Assembly: GCA_963932145.1 (NCBI GenBank)
Contig: OZ010603.1
Span: forward strand, 86,398,368-86,462,367
DNA: 64,000 nt
Reading direction: 5' to 3'
From: Acanthosepion lycidas
Lineage: Eukaryota > Mollusca > Cephalopoda > Sepiida > Sepiidae
In this document: positions 22,501-32,281 of the stretch, piece after piece
Layout of the letters: each line of letters starts with the position of its first letter
How positions within the stretch are numbered: position 1 is the stretch's first letter
The notes under the pieces: model-generated
Seen by the model: only the letters and a program-made list of their open reading frames with translations
Told to the model about the DNA's origin: nothing
The model's database searches: none
Program-made: the position numbers and the translations under genes

Positions 22501-23490
22501 TTCAATTTCGTTTATTTAGCTTTTGTGTGTGTGTGTGTGTGTGTTTGTGTTTTGTGCTTGTTTTACAAAAAATAATCAGTTGAAATAAAATCCTTTTTGA
22601 TCCTTTGTCTCTGGTTGAATCCTGGAAGAAATGTGTATATAACTAATGTAGTATGCCTACAGACGATAATGGGCATACCCCTATTCACATCAATACAGTA
22701 GTAAATACTGTATGTTGATCTTCAGTTGGAGATTCGTCTCCAGCTGTGCTGGTCAAACTCTCTGCCTCCGGTCAGATAGGATCCCTAAATGAGGCTATGT
22801 CGAAGGGCAGAGTTTCGTCTAGGGAAACAGATATCTGACCCCATTTTATATGGGGTCTATGGAGAATTTTTGGCCGAGTCTGCGAGCTCGGATACCCCAC
22901 ATTAAATTCGGACTTCTGATCGGCTGGGGCAGTTGGTAGATATGCTGCAATTTGGAGTGGAATTCACTTGACTCACTTCTAGCAGTTGACTAATTCTACG
23001 CGTCGCTGACGAATCTTATATGTGTTGTTCTTGTCCTAAGTATTATCATTCATAACCAACCTTCCTTTTATTATTTTATACAGTAACCTTCCTTAGGTTA
23101 CAAAAACAACAGAAATCAAAGGAAATAATAATAATTTATAAGAATCAAAGGACAATGAATCCGAAGGATTGGATATGAAAATTCAAATAGGAATATAACC
23201 GGGTCGTTTCGTTTTATTGACATACCGGTGAGCAGCCATGAAAATTGACATAGGGAACCTGACAGCCGAAAACGGATCGCTGGGCGAAATAAATATTTAT
23301 TGCTGGAAAACATTGTCTTCCAAGGCCATGATACCCCGGTTAAAAATATCTGCTAAATATGAAACCTACTCGGGAGTTAATAATTTTCATACTGCATAAG
23401 GGGAAGTATTGTAAAGCTGGATGAAATGAAAGAAAAAAAAAGTTCTCATCTACGTAAGCGTAGGTAATTTTCGTTCACAAAGACAAGCCA
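22501..23490. other. Unassigned sequence
   Basis: A (GT)n run at 22526-22545. The stretch 22735-22960 is GC-richer with CTCTGCCTCCGGTCAG and ACCCCAT-TTATATGGGG (a hairpin at 22835-22852). Near 23085-23105 there is a short match to the GATA-tailed repeat end (CCTTCCTTAGGTTACA). Nothing coding recognised. Confidence 0.45.

Positions 23491-23493
<3 letters not shown>

Positions 23494-23573
<80 letters not shown>
23494..23573. repeat. (TA)n microsatellite
   Basis: About 40 TA units. Confidence 0.95.
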
Positions 23574-23575
<2 letters not shown>

Positions 23576-23714
23576 TGTATATTGTAAATCTATGTAAACA
23601 TGGTGCGTGAAAAAACCTGGATAGCACAATTTTCAAACAAATTAGAAGAAGAAGGGTAAACTGCCAGTTCACCTATGTGGTGAAACCTAGGTAGGTAGTA
23701 CCTGACTGATTAGG

Positions 23715-23717
<3 letters not shown>

Positions 23718-23800
<83 letters not shown>
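23718..23800. repeat. (ATT)n-(TA)n compound microsatellite
   Basis: Ten ATT units followed by about 26 TA units; lies just beyond the hammerhead of the adjacent PLE. Confidence 0.95.
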
Positions 23801-23801
<1 letters not shown>

Positions 23802-23860
23802 AGAAAAATATTTGGAAAAAAACAAACAAAAATCCTTAAATGCAATTATGTTGTTTTAAT

Positions 23861-23922
23861 ATGAATGAAATGTCAACGTCTGACGTTTCGGTTTAATAAA
23901 CCTTCTTCAGGACAATATTCAT
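23861..23922 (-). ncRNA. Hammerhead ribozyme motif of a Penelope-like element
   Basis: Read on the minus strand: outer stem I ATGAAT/ATTCAT, inner stem I TGTC/GACA, core CTGAAGA (23904-23910; fits CUGANGA), stem II GGTTT-ATT-AAACC, core GAAA (23886-23889), stem III A-CGT-CAG-ACG-T. Cleavage is predicted after U at 23875. All three helices are closed with Watson-Crick pairs. The one irregularity is an extra A between the core and stem II. It lies about 210 bases downstream of the GIY-YIG stop, where PLE terminal repeats with hammerheads are known to occur. Confidence 0.75.
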
Positions 23923-24128
23923 TAAAATACAATTAACATAATCAGTTCAACATGACAAAGACGATGGACATAAAAACAAGACGTATCCAAAACAGATAAC
24001 TGAAAATGCTAAATGATCAGCTTTCCGTTTAAGCATGGTCAAGTTGTCGTCAAATGGGCGACCCTTTCAAAACGTATTCCTAAAATTTAAGTATTTTGAA
24101 TGAAAACCAAAAAATGAAAAGAATTCTA

Positions 24129-24653
24129 TTATGATGGAAAATTGTATGTACGCTTGTCAAGCATTAATCTCGCTAAAAAAAGGAAAATACTAAAGAAACC
24201 AGGTCTAGTATTCACCGTGCGTGAGATGGATATTATACCTGCTTCATAAATCCTCCTAAGATTTTTATTATGAAAATATTTTAAAATCTTCACGGAATCA
24301 AAATCGAAATTATGATCTGCTTTAGTTATGTGTACAACTAAAGCATTGTTCAAATTTCCGAGGCGAATATCTCGTTTATGTTCGAAAACACGAGATTTTA
24401 CGGACCTACATCTTTCACCCACATATTTTAGGTGACAGTTTTTGCATGAGATTTGGTAGATGCAAGCATCGGATGTAATATGTTGTTTGCTGGTGCTATT
24501 TAATAAACTACGGATAGTTCTAGTAGGTAATATTGTAGTTTTAATTTTTAACGCATTTAAATTATTGGAAATACGTTCGGTCAAATGGTTATTTGGAAGA
24601 AAGATTCGATCAAAAGAATTTTTATCAGAGGCAGCTGAAAGTGTACCTTTCAT
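24129..24653 (-). pseudogene. PLE GIY-YIG endonuclease
   Basis: 174 codons open. Residues 84-98 read CIYQISCKNCHLKYV followed by GE, which is the paired IY...YVG element of GIY-YIG nucleases with a Cys pair between. RSVKSRVFEHKRDIRLGN carries the catalytic Arg-type helix, and ALVVHITKADHNFDFDSVKI plus RRIYEAGII complete the fold, the last Glu being the usual metal ligand. In PLEs this domain makes the target nick. The C-terminus (SIFLFLARLMLDKRTYNFPS) looks natural. Upstream coding is frameshifted, so the element is inactive though the domain is intact. Confidence 0.8.
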
Positions 24654-24840
24654 TGCTGTAGTTGTAGTGGCCTTCGGGGGTCATTTTGCGCTGATGAGTA
24701 AATTTTCAACGCTTTATTTTTAGCTCTCTGTAATAATTGTCTCGGATACGAAAGATTTGAAAAGGTATCCTCAATATATGTGAATTCATCATCTAAATAT
24801 TTTGCTGAACAGATGCGAAGAGCCCTTAAATAGAACAGTG

Positions 24841-24908
24841 AACATTGAAGTCAACACTTCAGGCTGTTTCATGCTCACCGGTGGCCTCTAAGTGTTGACT
24901 TCAATGTT
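24841..24908. repeat. Perfect 19-bp foldback with 30-nt loop
   Basis: AACATTGAAGTCAACACTT (24841-24859) is repeated exactly in reverse complement at 24890-24908. A further AGGC/GCCT pair lies in the loop. It sits between the PLE truncation point and the old repeat at 24912. Confidence 0.85.
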
Positions 24909-24911
24909 ATA

Positions 24912-25150
24912 AATTTACTCATTTAAAAATATGGTGCCATCGCTACACAGCAATTACCATGTTTCCAAAAACAGAAACTAACAATTTCAGATTAAATTAT
25001 AGAATTAAATTAAAATCCCGAGTACTGTTTCATTTTCAAGCGAATTTTGTAATAGATTATTTTGAAATTTACCGAGTTTTATAAGTATATACATTCTTAA
25101 TATTAGTTTCTAAGGATACGGAGAAATTCAATCATTCTGACAAGGGTTAT
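24912..25150 (+). repeat. Dispersed repeat, second copy of 785-1020
   Basis: Same block order as the copy at 785-1020; ends beside a (TA)n at 25150-25197. Confidence 0.55.
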
Positions 25151-25162
25151 ATATATATATAT

Positions 25163-25197
<35 letters not shown>
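25150..25197. repeat. (TA)n microsatellite
   Basis: TA repeat with one GATA interruption near 25163. Further TA/CATA arrays are at 25474-25529. Confidence 0.9.
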
Positions 25198-25199
<2 letters not shown>

Positions 25200-25240
25200 G
25201 CCTAAAATATAGTTTTAAGGTAGGAAATATTCATGAGTTA

Positions 25241-25326
25241 TTAGGTTGGTGCAAAAATAATGACGTAATAATGTCGTTTTTTAACGTTAAAAAATACGTC
25301 AAAAAACGACATTATTACGTCATTAT
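25241..25326. mobile_element. Palindromic mariner MITE, copy 2 (right end lost)
   Basis: Starts after a TA (25239-25240) with the same TTAGGTTGGTGCAAAAATAA end, holds the full palindrome centre, then stops at 25326 before the last 17 or so bases of the right terminal repeat. Confidence 0.85.
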
Positions 25327-25488
25327 CGTGGATAGAGAGTATACAAATATAAATATAAAAATGGATATTGAAATCAACACCAGACGGGGACCGTCTATTT
25401 TATGGCCTGACGAATGTGTATAATCATCAAACAGACTGTCGCTGTTGGGTGTTGACCTAGGTGTTCACTTTTATATATATATATATAT

Positions 25489-25530
<42 letters not shown>

Positions 25531-25531
25531 C

Positions 25532-25666
25532 ACCAAAAATGAACTGAACGCAAGGATTATGGCAGTATTCACCAACTTAAACAAGGAGACCGTCTAGAAA
25601 AGAGGCGGGAGTTTCCGAAGTCTTCTACAGGCCGCGGTTGAAGCCAATGGTCATTTTATTGAATAA
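25532..25666 (+). pseudogene. mariner transposase C-terminal fragment
   Basis: Reads TKNELNARIMAVFTNLNKET, a stop, then SFRSLLQAAVEANGHFIE and a stop. This is the C-terminal tail that follows the catalytic domain in mariner transposases (ELKARIM...FRSRLEAVVEANG). It is close to the fragments at 41137-41520 and 44152-44410, so one mariner family left all three. No catalytic Asp is in this piece. Confidence 0.75.
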
Positions 25667-25828
25667 ATTTACTCTTTAGTATTTCAAGATATTTTTTGTG
25701 TAGTTTTGGTCGATATATCTGTTAAATTGAGATGTCAGTGTTATTTTCATTTATTTGGAGTTTAGACGACAATTTATCAATTGCATCCTGTATATAACCT
25801 TTATTTACTTCTAGGCTTTTTCTTATAA

Positions 25829-26117
25829 TTTCTTCTTCTTCTTCTTCTTCTTCTTCTTCTTCTTCTTCTTCTTCTTCTTCTTCTTCTTCTTCTTCTAACT
25901 CTTCTTCTTATCCTAACCCTTCTTCTTCTTCTTCTAATCATTCTTCCAAACCTTCTTCTTCTCCTTCTTACTATTCTTCTTCTGCTTCTAACTCTTCTCC
26001 TTATCCTAATTCTTCTTCTTCTTCTCCTCCTCATCCTCCTTCTTCTTCTTCTTCTTCTTCTTCTTCTTCTTCTTCTTCTTCTTCTTCTTCTTCTTCTTCG
26101 TCGTCGTCGTCGTCGTT
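25829..26117. repeat. (TTC)n array with (CGT)n end
   Basis: TTC arrays at 25829-25896 and 26037-26098 flank degenerate TTCTAA-type units, and a short (CGT)n follows at 26098-26116. Arg- and Lys-repeat frames are artefacts. Confidence 0.9.
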
Positions 26118-26217
26118 ATCTTTTTGCACATTATGTATTTTTCGTGTTTTTTAACGGTTTTTCTATTTCTAATTCCTTTTTTCAACATCAACAACAGTAG
26201 TAATATCCATACAACAC

Positions 26218-26326
26218 TTTCTTCTTCTTCTTCTTCTTCTCCTTCTTCTTCTTCTTCTTTATTATTATTATTATTATCATTATTATTATTATTATTATGA
26301 TTATTATTATTATTATTATTATTATT
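26218..26326. repeat. (TTC)n-(ATT)n compound array
   Basis: TTC units to 26258, then ATT units with ATC/ATG interruptions to 26326. Confidence 0.9.
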
Positions 26327-27120
26327 CATAATTTCACGTAACACCGCTTATCAGTGTCAGAGCGTGCGATAGATCGGTTGAATTATTACCAAATATAATG
26401 CAATATCTGCTAATATTTCACTTACCTGTGATGTATATTGCATTCATTTCCGTCTTGTGTAGTCTGGGTTTTTAAGACGAACATGCCAAAGAATTTCATG
26501 GATAAGACAATATGAAGTGGAAATCCAACATTTTTTTTTCTTTTTCGCATGGACAAAGAAGACGCAACAAAGGACAAAAATGAAAAAAAAAATTATGTTC
26601 GCACGCTTATGAGGCATGAAAGAAAAACATTTAAACAAGTGAATTGTCTGTGTGTATTAAATGTGTGTAAAAGAAGTTCTAGTAAAAGATGTCATGTTAG
26701 ATAAAGTGGAGGGAAAGGTGTTGGCGTTCGTGCGCGCTTTTCTCCACGTTCGACCTACATCTACACCGTCCCTAGTTGAAATAGAAGAAAGAGCATGGCA
26801 GAAAATGTTACTGCATATTTATCTGCTTAAGGAGCGTCCGCTAGCGGCGGTTTTCTTGGGGAAGTAATAGAGGTAATTCCGTACGTTTACACACACAATA
26901 ACCAGAATTTGATTTTAGTGCAATTCACTTAATTTTCGCGCAAACGCTCGAATCCCTCTCTTTCCCTGCAAGTTAAGCAATATAATAGACGGTGCTTTCT
27001 AGTTTTGAGTGTGAACCAACCTTAGAGAAAGAAACCTCTGAATTCTAAACCATGGTGAAGACTTGGTGGCAGTGGGAAAGGTATGAATCAAGTTCTTTTC
27101 CTTTCCCCAGCTATGTCTTA
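26327..27120. other. Unassigned sequence with a CpG-rich part
   Basis: A 68-codon frame at 26661-26867 has no motif. CpGs cluster at 26720-26860. I see no supported gene, promoter or repeat. Confidence 0.4.
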
Positions 27121-27127
27121 ATTGTCA

Positions 27128-27296
27128 ATATACAATACTCGCCAGCGTCATGAAGTAGGTAAACCACTGCTAGTGGTGGACTATTAGACAGCATATTACC
27201 CCCACTTACAATAGTGTACAACGTATTTATAAGGATTGAGGCATATCCATTAGTATTCATATGTACGATATATAACAATAGATAATGAAGGGACTG

Positions 27297-27341
<45 letters not shown>

Positions 27342-27599
27342 TTGTAACCTAGGAAGGGTTACTGAATGAGGACCAAAACGGAGACTGGAAATAAAATGGT
27401 AATCTTTATAGCATCACCAAAATACAATACTCGCCAGCGGCGTGAAGTAGGTAAACCGCTGATAGTGGTGCTCTAGTTACAATAGTGTCCAATGTATTTA
27501 TGAGGATTGGGACATATCCCATAAGTACGTTATATAGCAATAGATAATGAAGAGACTGAGATAGAGAGATATGTAGTTAGACAGATAACGAAGACAAGG

Positions 27600-27639
<40 letters not shown>

Positions 27640-27936
27640 GTTGTAGCCTAAAAAGGATTACTGAATGAAGAATAACCAGACGGAGGTTGGAAATGAAATG
27701 GTAATCTTTATAACATCAGTCAAATAGAATACTCGCCAGCGTCGTGAAGTAGGTAAACCACTGCTAGTGGTGGACTACTTAGACAACATTATACCCCCAC
27801 TTACAATAGTGTCGAACGTATTTATGAGGATTGGGACATGCCCATTACTGCTCATAGGTACGGCATATAACAATAGATAATGAAGAGACTGAGATAGATA
27901 TATAAATAGATAGATAACGAATATAAGGAGACAGAC

Positions 27937-27998
<62 letters not shown>

Positions 27999-28000
27999 CC
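27128..28000 (+). repeat. GATA-tailed 300-bp repeat, three tandem units
   Basis: Three head-to-tail units begin near 27128 (5'-incomplete), 27341 and 27640. A full unit runs TTGTAACCTAGGAAGG, GTTACTGAATGA, CGGAGGTTGGAAATGAAATG, ACTCGCCAGCG-CGTGAAGTAGG, ACTGCTAGTGGTGGACTA, TATTTATGAGGATT and ends in (GATA)n at 27297-27340, 27601-27639 and 27931-27999. The tail acts as the junction of one unit to the next. Other copies: 31725-32240 (inverted) and 33541-33776. It could be a SINE or a satellite; no tRNA-type promoter boxes were found. Confidence 0.8.
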
Positions 28001-28911
28001 TTGATCGCCTGTCTTAAATCTAGACAGCATTTATATTAAAAAAATGAAGATAATTTATTTAGATTTAATATATAGAAAATGAAAAGATTTGCCTTAAAAC
28101 AAAATTCCGGTTAATAATTTTAAATCGTGAGCAATCTTTATGCGCATATCATATTTTCAATTCTGTCCTCTGTTGCGTATTCGTTGTCTATGTGCAAAAG
28201 ATTAAAAAAACGTGAACTTCTTCTTCAATTTAATTGTCTTATTCATACGGATCGTTTGTATGTTAGCCTTAAAAACTAAACAAACAAATGCTACACAAGG
28301 CGAAGTTGAGGACAATACATCCACTAACATCTTTACAGATTACAAAATTTTCCCATTAGACGTAAAACGAAGTAATTTCTCTTTCTTTTGATTTTAATTC
28401 AAATGCATTCATTGTGTGAAATCTTTTTTCTTTTCAGTCTTTGAAAAACAAAAAATCAAAGCCCAAAAGCCGGTTGAAATAAATCCGTCTTTTTTTAATA
28501 ATAAAAATAGCTAATGTCTGTGTTATCATTATTAATAACAATAATTGTAATATTACCGGTACAATCGACCTCATATACCGAACAGACCTATTATTCAGTA
28601 AACATTTCTTTTAGAAAATTCCGCCTAAATTACGTTTTCTGTTCATCACTTAAAAATTCAAGCGATAATTTAATTCCAGAAAGATATCAAGTACGTAAAA
28701 AGAATAAAATAAAAACAACATGGCGTTTCCTTTATTATACAACATTAACAAGACAAGAAATTAGCCGGTGTTAGGCAAATGAAAGTGGGGGAAAAATCTA
28801 TGTAAGGCGTTTCATCATCGATAATAACTTCATACGGACTAAAGTAATGCTTTGGTTGACACAGTTATATGTGTAGGGGAGGGATAAAGTCTTGACACAT
28901 AGGAAATCTCA

Positions 28912-28915
<4 letters not shown>
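28001..28915. other. Unassigned AT-rich sequence
   Basis: Contains an 86-codon frame at 28514-28774 with a hydrophobic N-terminus but no further support. Nothing else recognised. Confidence 0.4.

Positions 28916-28916
<1 letters not shown>

Positions 28917-28972
<56 letters not shown>
28917..28972. repeat. (TA)n microsatellite
   Basis: About 28 TA units. Confidence 0.95.
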
Positions 28973-28976
<4 letters not shown>

Positions 28977-28991
28977 AAATAAAAACAGACC

Positions 28992-29071
28992 ACTTTATGG
29001 TTCCATGTAATAAATTATTTCACCACAGCCCTTTTAAAGGACTGCAGATCATCAGACTTTACTTCCAAAGT
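28992..29071 (-). ncRNA. Hammerhead-like motif, family C, copy 1
   Basis: Minus strand: CTGATGA (29049-29055), a strong stem II built from CTGCAGTCC and GGGCTGTGG flanks, then GAAA (29018-29021) and a short AT-only stem III. Stem I has an inner GT/AC pair and an outer ACTTTGG/CC-AAAGT helix separated by an internal loop. The same arrangement at 61297-61376 has different bases in stem II but keeps pairing. The short inner stem I is the weak point. Confidence 0.5.
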
Positions 29072-29173
29072 TTGAAACAAAAAATGAAAAGAAATTTACA
29101 CATTTTTGACAGGCCGTATTAAATTATCCTCCTTGGGTTTACACATCCGGATTACCTAGCTTTTCATAAATTA

Positions 29174-29176
<3 letters not shown>

Positions 29177-29250
<74 letters not shown>
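29177..29250. repeat. (TA)n microsatellite
   Basis: About 36 TA units. The bases just before it (GGATTACCTAG-TTTTCATAAA) recur at 61456-61480, marking both as ends of the hammerhead-bearing family. Confidence 0.95.
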
Positions 29251-29254
<4 letters not shown>

Positions 29255-29351
29255 TTACTTCCACAGATTAAACATAGTTTTATCGAAAGAAAAATGAACT
29301 GACTTAATTTTCTGGGGTATGGTGAAGGTGTATTCAATGATAATTTGTTTT

Positions 29352-29946
29352 GGGTATGACGATAAACTACAGCAAGATATCTGATTGGGAGGTTTTGAGG
29401 AACGTGCAGCCACCTTTTGGGTGCTGTTGTTTCCAGGTCCACACTGACCCCGGATAGAAGCACCTATGGTAGTAGGGCAAATAGTTTATCCCCAAACTGG
29501 GGTCAAAAAACTATTAAAGTATAAAAATAGACTTTTATAGTAAAAATTCTAGCAAAACATTTAAGAAATATATTACCACCAATAGAGTTAAAAAAAAAAT
29601 TACGAGCAATACATTTGACGCTTTAAAAAATACCCCAATGAAATCCGATCTACAAGCTGACTTCTTACAAAGAATACATATTCTATTCATACGAACCTAT
29701 CCTAAAACTATTTTTGGCATTAAATAACCCATTGATGTTGATATACTGTAAAACAAAATAATAAAAAAACAGCCTAGATTAAACAAAAACCGTCTTTATA
29801 AGAATATGTCAATGAAACCTGATCTACAAACTGATTTCTTAGAAAGAATAGATATTCTATTCTATTCATATGAACCTATTCTCAAAATATTGTCGGGCAT
29901 TAAATAACCCATAGAGATCCATATACCATAAAACAAAATAAATCAA
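29352..29946 (+). mobile_element. Composite SINE-like element S2, copy 1
   Basis: Family order: ACGATAAACTAC units, GGAGGTTTTGAGGA, CCAGGTCCACACTGACCC, a CAAACTGGGGTCAAAA block, AT-rich part with TTACGAGCAATACATTT, and a terminal GGCATTAAATAACCCATTGA block plus a TATAC-GTAAAACAAAAT end. In this copy the final third (29610-29775) is duplicated in tandem (29790-29946). No coding capacity. Other copies: 36925-37180, 37795-38150, 38160-38280, 39778-40395, 41590-42026. Confidence 0.7.
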
Positions 29947-29956
29947 AAGCTCATAT

Positions 29957-30115
29957 AAAATCACAGATGCTACACACTTGATTGAACACATAAAGAGTGA
30001 ATGTGCTAAAATTGACGACTATGTAGAGTTATTGCACCGAGTTCACGTGAAGCTTGCAAAGCGCATCAACCTTTGCATCACAAATGATGGAAATCATAGT
30101 GAAGATGTTATTTGA
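29957..30115 (+). pseudogene. IS630/Tc1/mariner-type transposase C-terminus
   Basis: 52 codons and a TGA: KITDATHLIEHIKSECAKI, then LLHRVHVKLAKRINLCITND and GNHSEDVI. The HRV...KR...CI...G-H pattern just before the stop is the usual end of a broad group of Tc1/mariner-superfamily transposases. About 55 bases further on comes a GACTTTAGGGACACTCTGTA stretch, of the type found as inverted repeats of such elements (GGGACACxCTGTA). The catalytic domain is missing. Confidence 0.55.
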
Positions 30116-30200
30116 TTATATTCCAAGTCAATAAAATATTGTTGAAAATATGCATTTTGTGCCCACAGACTTTAGGGACACTCTGTACTTTAAATCATTC

Positions 30201-30233
<33 letters not shown>

Positions 30234-30242
30234 AGTCTGAAA

Positions 30243-30275
<33 letters not shown>

Positions 30276-30333
30276 TCTGACAGTCTATCTCGCTATCATC
30301 TATCACAATATGACCACTATCTATCTGTCTATG

Positions 30334-30373
<40 letters not shown>

Positions 30374-30501
30374 CCTCTCTCTGTGAAGATTTTTTTATAT
30401 TTCAATTCAATAAAATGCTAAAACGATTTTGAAAATATTTTCTTGAAAATATGCATTTTGTGTTCACAGACTTTAGGGACACACTGTACTTTAAATCATT
30501 C

Positions 30502-30550
<49 letters not shown>

Positions 30551-30559
30551 AGTATAAAA

Positions 30560-30590
<31 letters not shown>

Positions 30591-30637
30591 AGTCTAAAAG
30601 TCTGTCTGTGTCTATCTATCTATCTATCAGTATAAAA

Positions 30638-30670
<33 letters not shown>

Positions 30671-30685
30671 TCTATCAGTCTGAAA

Positions 30686-30722
<37 letters not shown>

Positions 30723-30960
30723 TCTATCAACCTGACAGTCTATATCTCTATCATCTATCACAATATGTCCACTATCTATCTGTCTATGCCCCTCTTTCTC
30801 TCTCTTTCTCTCTCTCTCTCTCTTTCTCCCTCTCTCTGTAAAGATTTGTTTATATTTCAATTCAATAACATGCTAAAACGATTTTGAAAATATTTTCTTG
30901 AAAATATGCATTTTGCCTAGGTTGTACAGACTTTAGGGACGCCCCGGTATAAAGAAGTAC
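30116..30960 (+). repeat. Co-amplified transposon end plus (TATC)n/(CT)n, 2.3 units
   Basis: Each unit runs TTCAATTCAATAA-ATGCTAA (second and third units), TTGAAAATATGCATTTTGTG, GACTTTAGGGACAC-CTGTAC, TTTAAATCATTCTTATC, (TATC)n with TCTGTCTG interruptions, CACAATATG-CCACTATC and (CT)n ending in CTCTCTCTGT. Units: about 30116-30390, 30391-30850 and a partial 30851-30960. The transposon terminal repeat has thus been turned into part of a macrosatellite. Confidence 0.75.
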
Positions 30961-31720
30961 ACGTCAGTTGTAATTATGCGCTGAAGATGTTGGAACACTA
31001 ACATTTTAATTTGTTATGTTTTAACTAATTTAATTATTTTTCAGACGTGTCTGGACATGTAGCCAAGCCGATTTTATTGGCGTAATAGATAATGGCTTGA
31101 AATTGTTAATGAGAAAGCCGAGTTCCAGTCCCCTTTCGATTCGTTATATTGGCTTACCCTTGGGAAACGTATGAATCCACATCATTTCCCCCAGCTATGG
31201 GTTAATTAGTAAGACTTGTATAAAATTTTCGTAATCTAATAATATATGTGTTCTGGCTTTGAATAACTTGCAAAATGGTTGATAAGCCGTAAAAAGTAAA
31301 TGAAGCAATCGGTCAAACTTTATGAAGAACGGTTTCTGTACTGACAAATCGCTAGACCTTCTCTAGAGTTGGTCGAGTGGTGGGTGAATTATTCATAACC
31401 TTAAGGTGAAATTGAGAGTTTCACTTAATGGACTACAACTATTCAATGCTGTTTCCATGAAGGTATATTTTTGACCCGGATTAACATAGTTCAGTGTGAT
31501 TCACTCATTTTGTATTAATTCCCTTTTAAAGGGAATGCATCCTCTTTCATCCAACAATTCATTGCGGTGAGTACTTAATGCAATGAATGTATCCTGTTAC
31601 TTTTGAATTCTCTTTCAGCTTTGGGTTTTCTTCTTTCACAATCTAGTACTGTCTTTAAATTCATAAAATCTAGGTAACATAGAGGAAAGTTCATCAGAAC
31701 AATTTCCATGAAAATATTTA
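30961..31720. other. Unassigned sequence
   Basis: 31085-31130 shows AATGGCTTGAAATTG and GAGTTCCAGTCCCC, loosely like pol III A and B boxes. 31155-31200 recurs in part at 27080-27120 (CCCCAGCTATG). Not enough for a SINE call. Confidence 0.35.
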
Positions 31721-31724
31721 TAAA

Positions 31725-32153
31725 TAAAGCAGTGGTTTACCTACTTCACGCCGCTGGCGAGTATTGTATTTTGTTGATGTTATAAAGATTACCATTTCAT
31801 TTCTAACCTTCATTTTGGTTATTCCTTATTCAGTAATCCTTTCTAGGTTAGAATATTTTTGTGACGAATATGAGATATTGATTGTGCAGAGTAAATCTAA
31901 AGTGGTGGGGGGTATATACCGTACCTATGAATACTAAAGTGTATGTTCCATTCTTCATAAATACGTTGGACACTTTTGTAAGCGGGTGGAGGGATAATAT
32001 GCTGGATAATCTAAGAAGTCCACCACTAGCAGTGGTTTACCTACTTCACGCCGCTGGCGAGTATTGTATTTTGTTGATGTTATAAAGATTACCATTTCAT
32101 TTCCAACCACCGTTTTGCTTATTCCTCATTCAGGAAACCTTCCTAGGTTACAA

Positions 32154-32213
<60 letters not shown>

Positions 32214-32240
32214 GCCGAGTCTTCGTTATCTATCTATCTA
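31725..32240 (-). repeat. GATA-tailed 300-bp repeat, two inverted units
   Basis: Reverse complement of the 27128-28000 family. A partial unit spans 31725-31858. A full one spans 31905-32240 and includes (TATC)n at 32153-32213 next to the CCTAGGTTACAATATC junction. A 67-codon frame here is not a gene. Confidence 0.8.
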
Positions 32241-32281
32241 TCTATATATCTATGTCAGTCACTTCATTATTTGAATTATGT

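Larger units (their letters stand above)
23823..24832 (-). mobile_element. Penelope-like element, 3' half
   Basis: Minus-strand order: post-polymerase linker (24690-24832: ALRICSAKYLDDEF, SYPRQLLQRAKNKALKI), GIY-YIG nuclease (24129-24653), 3' untranslated sequence, and the hammerhead (23861-23922). One frame change near 24670 separates linker from nuclease. The reverse transcriptase itself is absent, so this is a 5'-truncated copy. The truncation point at about 24832 is immediately followed by a perfect 19-bp foldback. Confidence 0.75.

Noticed and set aside
26661..26867. 68-codon frame in a CpG-rich stretch as a small gene
   Set aside because: No motif, no homology recalled, and no splice or promoter evidence.
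30975..31010. Hammerhead candidate CTGAAGATGTTGGAACAC
   Set aside because: GAAC in place of GAAA and no stem I.
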